From assembly GCA_937904375.1 (NCBI GenBank), contig CALDIG010000195.1, positions 1 to 12,524 on the forward strand: a stretch of 12,524 nucleotides of DNA, given 5' to 3'. This document shows, in pieces, positions 5,708-11,070 of the stretch. A program made the position numbers and the translations under genes. Source of the DNA: an uncultured Prevotellaceae bacterium (GTDB lineage: Bacteria; Bacteroidota; Bacteroidia; Bacteroidales; Muribaculaceae). The notes under the pieces were generated by a model. The model was not told the origin of the DNA. It searched no databases and was given only the letters and a program-made list of their open reading frames with translations. Numbering within the stretch: the first letter of the stretch is position 1; each line of letters starts with the position of its first letter.

Positions 5708-7036
5708 TTATTTTTTCAGTAGTTGCTTCCACCAACTGGGGTAAGACTTACTTACCACCTCGGCATCTTTTATTGTGATGCCAGGATGGCGGGTGGCTGC
5801 GAGGCTCAGTGCCATCGCCATGCGGTGGTCGCCGTGCGAGTCGAGCGTTATCTCACCCTTGACTTCGAAATGGTTGCCGTCGCAGCTCATGGTGCCGGCA
5901 GAAATCTCAATGATATATCCAAGCCTGGCGAGTTCCTCACGCAATGCATCGAGGCGGTCGCTCTCCTTGAGGCGCAGCGTGGCAACCCCAGTGAGAGTGA
6001 ACGGCACCCGCAGCAGGCACAGCGTCACGGCTAGGGTGGGCACCAGGTCGGGGGTAGCCGCCATGTCGCGTATATATGTAGGGACAAGGCGTGCCTTGTC
6101 CGCTGTGGCAGCCGACGCAAGCTCCCCCTCTAAGATAGAGGGGGATAAAGGGGGAGTATGACAATTTGAGTAGGAAAGCGTCACCTTATCTTCCTCAAGA
6201 AACCGCGCCTTCACTCCCAGCGGCGCCATTATCTCTACTATCGCCCGGTCGCCCTGAAGGCTGTCCCGGCGCAACGGCGATAGCACGATGCGCGACTCTG
6301 GCAGCAGGGCTTTCATGGCAAACCAGTAGCTCGCCGCGCTCCAGTCGCCTTCAATCTCAAGAGGCTTGGCAATATATTGCCCTGCGGGAACCACGATAGA
6401 TTGTTGCGGTTTTGCGGACGAGGCAGTCCTCGTCCCTACAAAAGGAGAATTGCGCCAATGCGTCTCGATGCCGTAGCGGCGCATCAGCGCAATGGTCATG
6501 TCGATGTAGGGGCGGGAGACGACATCGCCCTCAAGGGTGAGCGTGACACCGCCGGCAAGAGGGGCAACCATGAGCAGAGCCGAGACAAACTGGCTGCTCA
6601 CGTCGCCACGCATAGTGATTGTGCCTCCATGCAAGTTGCGACCCTCAATCTTGAGAGGGGGAAAGCCTTCATCGCCCAGATACTCGATGCCGGCACCCAT
6701 CTGCCGCAGGGCATCGACGAGCGCACCTATGGGTCGCTGCCTCATGCGAGGGCTGCCGTCGAGCGTGATAACACGCCCTTCCCGGCAGGCGAAATAGGCG
6801 GTGAGAAAGCGCATCGCCGTGCCCGAGGCACCCACATCGATATGATCATCGCCGCTTGTTATTGCCGCATCCATAATGTCGATGTCATCACACCGTTCGT
6901 TCCACCTTCCACGTTCCACCTTCCACGTTCCACCCCCAAGAGCATTGATCATCAACACTCTGGCGGCGAGGCTCTTCGATGGCGGCAACGCCACTTGGCG
7001 TTCCGGCACCACAGGTATTTCCACTCTGCAATCCAT
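5708..7036 (-). CDS. aroA: 3-phosphoshikimate 1-carboxyvinyltransferase (EPSP synthase) with in-frame repeat insertions
   Basis: This cytosolic enzyme joins shikimate-3-phosphate and phosphoenolpyruvate to form EPSP in the chorismate pathway. The 442-residue product keeps the family landmarks: PPSKS with Lys21, GASGTAMRFL, SRPYIDMT, GDWSAASYW, LRLKESDR, DHRMAMA and VVSKSYP. Start chosen is ATG 7034-7036; a TTG seven codons upstream overlaps the likely promoter. The protein seems somewhat longer than the roughly 410 residues I recall for Bacteroides AroA. The extra length falls where repeats lie in the DNA: residues 35-46 (14-bp tandem repeat), 200-207 (palindrome), 294-306 (a CCCCCTCTA palindrome) and 312-320 (the GGACAAGGC palindrome). 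None breaks the frame, and all fall between conserved motifs. The product is probably functional, but activity is not proven by sequence. The gene stands alone, with its own promoter-like motif and terminator. Confidence 0.93.
   Translation of the reverse strand: MDCRVEIPVVPERQVALPPSKSLAARVLMINALGGGTWKVERGRWNERCDDIDIMDAAITSGDDHIDVGASGTAMRFLTAYFACREGRVITLDGSPRMRQRPIGALVDALRQMGAGIEYLGDEGFPPLKIEGRNLHGGTITMRGDVSSQFVSALLMVAPLAGGVTLTLEGDVVSRPYIDMTIALMRRYGIETHWRNSPFVGTRTASSAKPQQSIVVPAGQYIAKPLEIEGDWSAASYWFAMKALLPESRIVLSPLRRDSLQGDRAIVEIMAPLGVKARFLEEDKVTLSYSNCHTPPLSPSILEGELASAATADKARLVPTYIRDMAATPDLVPTLAVTLCLLRVPFTLTGVATLRLKESDRLDALREELARLGYIIEISAGTMSCDGNHFEVKGEITLDSHGDHRMAMALSLAATRHPGITIKDAEVVSKSYPSWWKQLLKK
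6078..6102. repeat. Palindromic GGACAAGGC repeat inside aroA
   Basis: The 25 bases are identical to the intergenic copy at 4435-4459 and contain a perfect 9-bp inverted repeat. They encode AroA residues 312-320 in frame, next to the conserved segment AATPDLVPTL. Confidence 0.88.
6123..6156. repeat. CCCCCTCTA palindrome with GGGGGAG tail inside aroA
   Basis: TCCCCCTCTA and TAGAGGGGGA (6123-6132 and 6136-6145) flank a 3-base loop and are followed by a TAAAGGGGGAG tail. It encodes roughly residues 294-306 of AroA, a Pro/Ser/Leu-rich stretch unlike the rest of the protein. It lies 20 bases from the repeat at 6078-6102. Confidence 0.8.
6416..6439. repeat. GGACGAGG palindrome inside aroA
   Basis: GGACGAGG-CAGT-CCTCGTCC is followed by CTAC. 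It is a diverged relative of the GGACAAGGC repeat in opposite orientation (both carry the GTAGGGAC edge). Its 24 bases encode exactly eight codons, AroA residues 200-207 (VGTRTASS). Confidence 0.82.
6899..6934. repeat. 14-bp tandem repeat inside aroA
   Basis: Two full units of GTTCCACCTTCCAC and a partial third (GTTCCACC) make 36 bases, i.e. twelve codons (AroA residues 35-46, with WKVERGRW). The unit length is not a multiple of three, but the whole array is. Confidence 0.85.
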
Positions 7037-7045
7037 AACCGAGGG

Positions 7046-7053
7046 CAAAGATA
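7046..7053 (-). promoter_or_regulatory. Probable -7 box of the aroA promoter
   Basis: TATCTTTG on the minus strand matches TAnnTTTG and ends 10 bases before the ATG at 7036, implying a very short leader. No convincing TTTG lies 19-20 bases upstream, so support is partial. Confidence 0.5.
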
Positions 7054-7091
7054 GCAAAAAATTTCAAACTACAGAAAACACGGCTTGCAAA

Positions 7092-7136
7092 AGTTAACTA
7101 CCTATCGTAGCCTAATGACAGATTCGGGTTAAAGTG
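7092..7136 (+). repeat. 45-bp direct repeat, copy R1
   Basis: AGTTAAC, ACCTATCGT, GCCTAATGAC and GGTTAAA blocks match 7561-7605 in the same order and orientation, about 80% identical by eye. The two copies bracket element B, the 33-bp array and the ATPase fragment. Confidence 0.7.
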
Positions 7137-7138
7137 CG

Positions 7139-7252
7139 TTAGATGCTCAAAGTGCGCGCTACGCGCTTAAAATTAATTGAAAATTAGAATTAAAATTGTT
7201 TCTGTGAATATGAAATTTTCATAATAATTTTAATTCAATTATAAGTGAAGCG
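7139..7252 (+). repeat. Dispersed ~110-bp element, copy B
   Basis: This is the inverted partner of 3838-3944, with the same GC-rich hairpin, AT-rich core and GAAGC end. It contains no gene. Together with R1, the 33-bp array, the ATPase fragment and the promoter below, it accounts for most of the long gap 7037-7764; I see nothing specific in 7253-7330. Confidence 0.7.
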
Positions 7253-7334
7253 CCCGTCCCGCATCTCTAGGTTGTCATCGCCATCACATATAATTATCGG
7301 AAGAACTGAAAAAAATCCCAGAAAAATTGCATAA

Positions 7335-7450
7335 AATCTCAAAAAGGTGTAATTTTGCCAACGAAAAAATCTCGAAAAGGTGTGAATTTCGCTTTTGAAA
7401 AATCTCAAAAAGGTGCGAATTTCGCTTTTGAAAAATCTCAAAAAGGTGTA
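7335..7450 (+). repeat. 33-bp tandem array
   Basis: AATCTC begins at 7335, 7368, 7401 and 7434, exactly 33 bases apart, each followed by AAAAAGGTG (GAAAAGGTG in the second). The inner copies share GAATTTCGCTTTTGAAA; the last is cut off by the start of the ATPase fragment. The period equals eleven codons and the plus frame is open (KSQKGANFAFE-type repeats), but no good start or promoter supports translation. Confidence 0.88.
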
Positions 7451-7453
7451 ACT

Positions 7454-7540
7454 ATGATTTTAAAACGCAAGATTTACAACCAGTTACTCGACTGGAAGAA
7501 TAACAGGAATGGGGAATCACCTTTTTACCGTTATACATGA
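7454..7540 (+). pseudogene. 5' fragment of an AAA_14/DUF4143-type ATPase gene
   Basis: ATG at 7454 opens MILKRKIYNQLLDWKNNRNG, which matches the opening I recall for Bacteroidetes ATPases of the AAA_14 + DUF4143 type (KRKIYxxLLDWKN, then a P-loop). The reading continues ESPFYRYT and stops at 7540, before any P-loop. About 28 residues remain of a protein normally near 400. The 33-bp array runs directly into this start. Truncation is inferred from the family, not from a visible break point. Confidence 0.6.
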
Positions 7541-7560
7541 CACCTTTGCTGTAGTGGAAC

Positions 7561-7605
7561 AGTTAACAACCTATCGTCGCCTAATGACCAATTTAGGTTA
7601 AATGC
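7561..7605 (+). repeat. 45-bp direct repeat, copy R2
   Basis: Partner of 7092-7136. It lies 20 bases after the ATPase fragment's stop and its end overlaps the hairpin at 7604-7634. Confidence 0.7.
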
Positions 7606-7634
7606 ACTATTTTTCACTGTGAATAGTGCTTTTT
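7604..7634 (+). terminator. Probable terminator after the ATPase fragment
   Basis: GCACTATT (7604-7611) pairs with AATAGTGC (7622-7629); an inner TTCAC/GTGAA pairing is also possible. Five T residues follow. It would isolate the downstream adhesin promoter from upstream transcription. Confidence 0.6.
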
Positions 7635-7679
7635 AAAGTATAAAAAACACCCACTATTTTCATTTATATAGCTGTTTTT

Positions 7680-7711
7680 TTTGGTTGTTTAGGAAAAAAT
7701 GCCTATATTTG
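7680..7711 (+). promoter_or_regulatory. Bacteroidetes-type promoter of the second adhesin-like gene
   Basis: TTTG (7680-7683), a 20-base spacer and TATATTTG (7704-7711) precede a leader of about 45 bases. The leader has TATTAACCAA shortly before the ATG at 7765. Confidence 0.72.
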
Positions 7712-7764
7712 CAGAATAATTTTACAGTTATCCTTTATTTATTAACCAATTTAATTCATTTTTT

Positions 7765-9687
7765 ATGAAAAAAATTACTTTACTGATGTTATTGGCATTT
7801 CTCGTATTGCCAATGAACGCAAAGATTTCTACAACAATTGCGAAACAACAGCCCAGAGTAGCCAACTACTTGGCAACTCGCAATGGCGTTTCACCTAAGG
7901 CTGTAGAGGCCAACGTTACCACCCTCAACGCTGTTATGCCTAACCGTGACGGTGAGTACGTTTGGGACTTTGAGGATGCTGATGCTGGTCTCTCTCCTTT
8001 CACTGCTGAGGACAAGGACGGCGACGGCTTCAACTGGACTTACTACAACAACACTGGTCTTACCTCTGGTCGCATGACAGCTCACGAAGGCGAGGGTCTT
8101 ATTGCTTCGGCAAGCTATGACAACGACAACTATGCCGTTCTCACCCCCAACAACTGGCTGGTTTCGCCCGAGCTCACTCTGGGCGGTGCTCTCAAGTTCT
8201 GGGCTATGGGTCAGGATGCTAACTATTGTTCTGAGGTATTTGGTGTTTATGTAACCGTTGACGGTGAGACCTGGACTCAGGTAGGTACCGACAAGACCGC
8301 TACTGGCGAGTATGTTGAGTATGAGTATGATTTGGCTCCTTATGCAGGCCAGACCGGTAAGTTCGCTATCGTTCACCACAACGTTACCGACATGTTCTTC
8401 CTGAACATCGACGACATCACCTTTAATCCTAGTGGTGTGGTAACTCCCGAACCAACCATTCCTACCGACGTAGCTGTTACTCCAACCGCTACCACCGGTG
8501 AGGTTACTTGGGTTCCCGGCGAGAACAACGCTACTTGGAACCTGCGCTGGCGTCCTTGGACTGATCCTGCTTTGATGAACCGTCTCTGGGACTTCCCATT
8601 GGATGGATATGAGGATCAACTCGAGGGCTGGATGAGTTACGACGCCGATGGCGACGGCAACGGCTGGGGTCTCGCTTACAGCAGCGACGCTCAGGACGAC
8701 GTTTGCTTCTACAGCGCTAGCTATGCTAACTACACCGCACTCACTCCCGACAACTGGCTGTTCACTCCCGAGGTACCCCTGGGTGGCACTCTCAAGTTTG
8801 ACGCTTGGCAGCGAAGTGGCTCTTATCCCGACAAGATCATGGTTTACGTGTGCGACAATCCCGAGTGGGAGAGCACCGACGAGTTCATCGCTATCTCTGA
8901 GTTCATCCAGCCAACTGGAACTGATCCCGAGAGCTTCGAGCTTGACCTGGGCGCATTTGAGGGCATGGGCGTTATCGCCTTCCGTCACTATGACTGCACC
9001 GACCAGTGGGCTATCTACATCGACAACATCGCTGTTGAGGTTCCCGACGCTGTTGAGCCAGCAGAGTGGACTCTTTGCGAGAACGTTGAGAATCCTTACA
9101 CTATCGAGGGTCTGACTCCCGAGACAGTATATGAGGTACAAGTTATGGCATTTAACGAGGAAGGCGACAAGTCGACCGACTGGACCAAGAGCACTCTCTT
9201 CACCACTCTCGCTGAGGATGTTCAGGAGATGGGTTACTACCTGGTAGGTACCTTCAACGGCTGGAACCAAGTTGAGGGCATGATTGAGTTCGTTGACAAC
9301 AAGGCTGAGGGCGTAGCTCTCGAGGCTGAGGCTGAGTTCAAGGTTATCACCTTCGACGAGACAGGTGCTACTGTTTGGTATGGTGGCGAGGACGCTAACC
9401 AAGTTGGCTACTTCCTGATCAACGAGGATCTTCTTGGTGTAAACCTCACTATGTGCGACGGTGCAAACTTCCGCATCGCTGAGGCTGGCACTTACAACTT
9501 CGAGCTCGTTTATGACAGAGAAGAAGGTGTTCCTATGCTGAAGGTTACTCTCGCTGAGAACGTAGGCATCAGCACTATCGCTGCCGACAAGGCCGACAAC
9601 CGCATCTTCGACCTCATGGGCCGTGAGCTCAAGAGCGTTCCCGAGACTGGCATCTATATCCAGAACGGCAAGAAGTACGTTAAATAA
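7765..9687 (+). CDS. Secreted adhesin-like protein (cleaved-adhesin, FN3 and SusE/F-like domains)
   Basis: This 640-residue exported protein is a paralogue of the one at 105-3596. Signal peptide MKKITLLMLLAFLVLPMNA is followed by a linker, a cleaved-adhesin jelly-roll (about 65-222, with DKDGDGFNW and LTPNNWLVSPEL), an FN3 domain (from 232) interrupted by a second jelly-roll (about 274-423, with DADGDGNGW and LTPDNWLFTPEV) and ending near 480, a SusE/F-like domain (YYLVGTFNGWN, about 490-590), and a tail (IFDLMGREL, GIYIQNGKKYVK) resembling Prevotella C-terminal sorting tails. DxDGDGxxW loops suggest calcium binding. The gene has its own promoter and terminator. Near its 3' end 206 bp are about 93% identical to the paralogue. 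Adhesion or glycan binding at the surface is inferred from the domains; no enzyme motif is seen. Confidence 0.88.
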   Translation: MKKITLLMLLAFLVLPMNAKISTTIAKQQPRVANYLATRNGVSPKAVEANVTTLNAVMPNRDGEYVWDFEDADAGLSPFTAEDKDGDGFNWTYYNNTGLTSGRMTAHEGEGLIASASYDNDNYAVLTPNNWLVSPELTLGGALKFWAMGQDANYCSEVFGVYVTVDGETWTQVGTDKTATGEYVEYEYDLAPYAGQTGKFAIVHHNVTDMFFLNIDDITFNPSGVVTPEPTIPTDVAVTPTATTGEVTWVPGENNATWNLRWRPWTDPALMNRLWDFPLDGYEDQLEGWMSYDADGDGNGWGLAYSSDAQDDVCFYSASYANYTALTPDNWLFTPEVPLGGTLKFDAWQRSGSYPDKIMVYVCDNPEWESTDEFIAISEFIQPTGTDPESFELDLGAFEGMGVIAFRHYDCTDQWAIYIDNIAVEVPDAVEPAEWTLCENVENPYTIEGLTPETVYEVQVMAFNEEGDKSTDWTKSTLFTTLAEDVQEMGYYLVGTFNGWNQVEGMIEFVDNKAEGVALEAEAEFKVITFDETGATVWYGGEDANQVGYFLINEDLLGVNLTMCDGANFRIAEAGTYNFELVYDREEGVPMLKVTLAENVGISTIAADKADNRIFDLMGRELKSVPETGIYIQNGKKYVK

Positions 9688-9710
9688 TACTTCTCACATA
9701 TTTTAAAAGA

Positions 9711-9742
9711 ATGCACCTGCACCTCGCGGGTGCATTTTTTTT
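9711..9742 (+). terminator. Rho-independent terminator of the second adhesin-like gene
   Basis: ATGCACC pairs with GGTGCAT (9729-9735), with an alternative TGCACC/GGTGCA pairing with a 5-base loop, followed by a run of T residues to 9742. It lies 24 bases after the stop codon. The last T residues are also part of the -33 box of the next promoter. Confidence 0.85.
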
Positions 9743-9770
9743 GCTGTCGTGAAAAAAAGTTGTATCTTTG
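9740..9770 (+). promoter_or_regulatory. Promoter of the DUF3791/DUF3990 module
   Basis: TTTG (9740-9743), a spacer of exactly 19 bases and TATCTTTG (9763-9770) match the Bacteroidetes consensus. Transcription would begin near 9776, which favours the ATG at 9795 over the in-frame TTG 9768 and ATG 9774. Confidence 0.82.
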
Positions 9771-9794
9771 CAGATGAGTTTAAACCTCTATAAT

Positions 9795-10034
9795 ATGGAT
9801 AATTTACTGCAAATATCAAAAACGCAAGAACTCATGGCATTCATCGCCACTTGCATTGAAGCTACCGCAAGAGTTTTGGGCACATCCTACAAGACGGTGT
9901 TTGAGCGCATGAAACGCGTAAAGTTGATAGATGATTATATTTTACCAAACTATGAAGTTCTCCATAGTGAAAGCCGTGATAACATAGCAAAAGGCTTGAT
10001 AGAATGTTTAAACAAATGGGAGGAGAAAAAATGA
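9795..10034 (+). CDS. DUF3791-like small protein (first gene of the ART-like module)
   Basis: This 79-residue protein reads MDNLLQISKTQELMAFIATC onward. Its pattern of a helix with FIATCIEATARVLG, then VFERMKRVKLIDDYILPNYEVLH and a terminal helix, fits my memory of DUF3791 (PF12668). Members often neighbour DUF3990 genes. The start at 9795 lies about 18 bases after the expected transcription start; earlier in-frame starts overlap the -7 box. It overlaps the next gene by 4 bases (ATGA), so the two are probably translationally coupled. An antitoxin or accessory role is inferred only from size, order and overlap with an ADP-ribosyltransferase-like gene. Confidence 0.75.
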   Translation: MDNLLQISKTQELMAFIATCIEATARVLGTSYKTVFERMKRVKLIDDYILPNYEVLHSESRDNIAKGLIECLNKWEEKK

Positions 10035-10522
10035 GCAACATTATAGTTTATCATGGTAGCACTCTCGTAGTTGAGCACCCCATCAGCATGTATGGACGAC
10101 CAAATTTAGACTTTGGACAGGGGTTTTATGTCACTGATTTACGCAAGCAAGCTACGGAATGGGCTTTACTGGTTGCCCGAAAAAGAAAGACAAATCCTGT
10201 TTTAAACAAATATTTGCTCCGCCGTGATGAGATTCTTGCAAATGCAAGATGTAAAATATTTAAGGCCTATGATTCAGAATGGTTAGAGTTTATTGTCTCT
10301 AGTCGATTAGGCGAAAACCCTTCAAAAGATTATGATTATATTGAAGGAGGCATTGCCAATGACAGGGTTATTGACACTGTAAATCTTTTTATGGCAGGAT
10401 TAATGGACTCGAGAACTGCATTATCTAGGTTGGCTGTGCATAGTCCCAACAACCAAATGTGCTTGCTCAGTCAAGAAATAACCGATAATTATCTATTATT
10501 TGATGGAACCGAGAGTATCTGA
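10031..10522 (+). CDS. DUF3990-like protein, ADP-ribosyltransferase-like fold (candidate toxin)
   Basis: This 163-residue protein starts IIVYHGS (His8), then DFGQGFYVT (Tyr33), later YDYIEGGIANDRV and NNQMCLLS (Gln142). I recall this order for DUF3990 (PF13151), which is grouped with ADP-ribosyltransferases. His, Tyr and Gln would occupy the three motif positions, with Gln or another polar residue in place of the classical Glu. The target is unknown. The start at 10031 has a strong Shine-Dalgarno (GGGAGGAG, 10018-10025), unusual in this phylum, which supports it over the in-frame ATG at 10004. It overlaps both neighbours, so the three genes form a tight operon. A toxin function is an inference from family and context. 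Confidence 0.8.
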   Translation: MSNIIVYHGSTLVVEHPISMYGRPNLDFGQGFYVTDLRKQATEWALLVARKRKTNPVLNKYLLRRDEILANARCKIFKAYDSEWLEFIVSSRLGENPSKDYDYIEGGIANDRVIDTVNLFMAGLMDSRTALSRLAVHSPNNQMCLLSQEITDNYLLFDGTESI

Positions 10523-10751
10523 AGACCCAGCAAAATCTCCTATTGTTCAGGAAATTATAATGAGTAACCGCATTGGAGCGATTGCCATAGAACTTGCCAA
10601 GCGATTGAAAATAGAGCCTGTGAGGGCACTTCAGCTGTTTTATGAGAGTGAGACTTGTGCTGCTCTTCACGACAAATCAACGGGACTCTATCTATATGGC
10701 GACCTTTATGTAGCCGACGAGTTTATACGTGAAATGGAGAATAAGCGATAA
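10503..10751 (+). CDS. DUF3791-like small protein (third gene of the ART-like module)
   Basis: This 82-residue protein has helices (IGAIAIELAKRLKIEPVRALQLFY), then ETCAALHDKSTGLYLYGDLYVADEF. The layout is reminiscent of DUF3791-type proteins but distinct from the gene at 9795, with which it shares little sequence. The ATG at 10503 overlaps the end of the ART-like gene by 20 bases. An alternative ATG at 10560, with AGGA seven bases upstream, would give a 63-residue product starting MSNRIGA. I keep the longer form because the extra segment (IVQEII) continues the helical pattern, but the choice is not firm. It is possibly a second antitoxin or partner of the ART-like protein. Confidence 0.7.
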   Translation: MEPRVSEDPAKSPIVQEIIMSNRIGAIAIELAKRLKIEPVRALQLFYESETCAALHDKSTGLYLYGDLYVADEFIREMENKR

Positions 10752-10767
10752 AGTCATAAAAAAGTTG

Positions 10768-10775
10768 TATCTTTG
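10768..10775 (+). promoter_or_regulatory. -7 box upstream of the antitoxin-like gene
   Basis: TATCTTTG follows GTTG, in the same local context (AAAAAAGTTGTATCTTTGCA) as the promoter at 9763-9770. A -33 TTTG is not visible 19 bases upstream. It lies 17 bases after the previous stop codon. Confidence 0.6.
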
Positions 10776-10793
10776 CAAACTAAATGTGTAGTT

Positions 10794-10997
10794 ATGGAAC
10801 AGATAATAATTAATGTTGAGGATAAATCTATTTTGAGAAGTCTTCGTAAAATTCTAAGTTCTCTCAATGGAGTTTCAATAGCCAAACCAGCCAAGAAACG
10901 CAAAAGCGGTTTGGACGAAGCCATTGAAGACGTAAAAGAAGGACGTGTTTATACTGCTGAAAACAGTGAAGAAATGTTTAAACATATCTTAGGGTAA
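10794..10997 (+). CDS. Antitoxin-like small protein, partner toxin missing
   Basis: This 67-residue protein has a short N-terminal strand-and-helix part (IIINVEDKSILRSLRKILSS), a basic linker (KPAKKRK), and GLDEAIEDVKEGRVYTAENS followed by EEMFKHILG. I recall this layout for Bacteroidetes type II antitoxins that precede RelE/YafQ-type toxins; the C-terminal part usually wraps the toxin. The start at 10794 is preferred over an in-frame TTG at 10773 that overlaps the -7 box. Two bases after its stop comes ATG TAC ACA ATT AAG TAG, a five-codon reading that looks like the beginning of such a toxin. It probably survives as an orphan that may still bind its own promoter or act in trans. Confidence 0.72.
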   Translation: MEQIIINVEDKSILRSLRKILSSLNGVSIAKPAKKRKSGLDEAIEDVKEGRVYTAENSEEMFKHILG

Positions 10998-10999
10998 GA

Positions 11000-11017
11000 A
11001 TGTACACAATTAAGTAG
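11000..11017 (+). pseudogene. Five-codon remnant of a RelE/YafQ-like toxin start
   Basis: The reading MYTIK-stop begins two bases after the antitoxin-like gene, with AGGGTAAGA before it as a possible ribosome site. RelE-family toxins in Bacteroidetes often begin MYTI or similar, at exactly this spacing. The rest of the gene is absent and lysS begins 53 bases later. A short chance reading frame cannot be excluded. Confidence 0.4.
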
Positions 11018-11070
11018 GCACTCATTCCGACATTTTTTAACAATTAATAGAAACAACAAAAATCTACAAT

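Noticed and set aside
5708..7036. aroA as a pseudogene because of the repeats
   Set aside because: The frame is intact from start to stop and every active-site motif is present; the repeats fall between motifs and keep the frame.
6377..7054. 225-codon plus-strand frame over aroA
   Set aside because: Shadow of aroA, whose minus-strand product carries all EPSP synthase motifs.
7055..7057. TTG as the aroA start
   Set aside because: It lies beside the TATCTTTG promoter box, and family members begin close to the ATG at 7034-7036.
7335..7450. Regular 33-bp repeats considered as a CRISPR array
   Set aside because: The units follow one another as whole repeats without unique spacers, the repeat is not palindromic, and no cas gene is near.
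7891..9402. 503-codon open frame on the minus strand
   Set aside because: Antisense to the second adhesin-like gene, with the same low-complexity composition as the shadow at 30-1844; no promoter or start signal.
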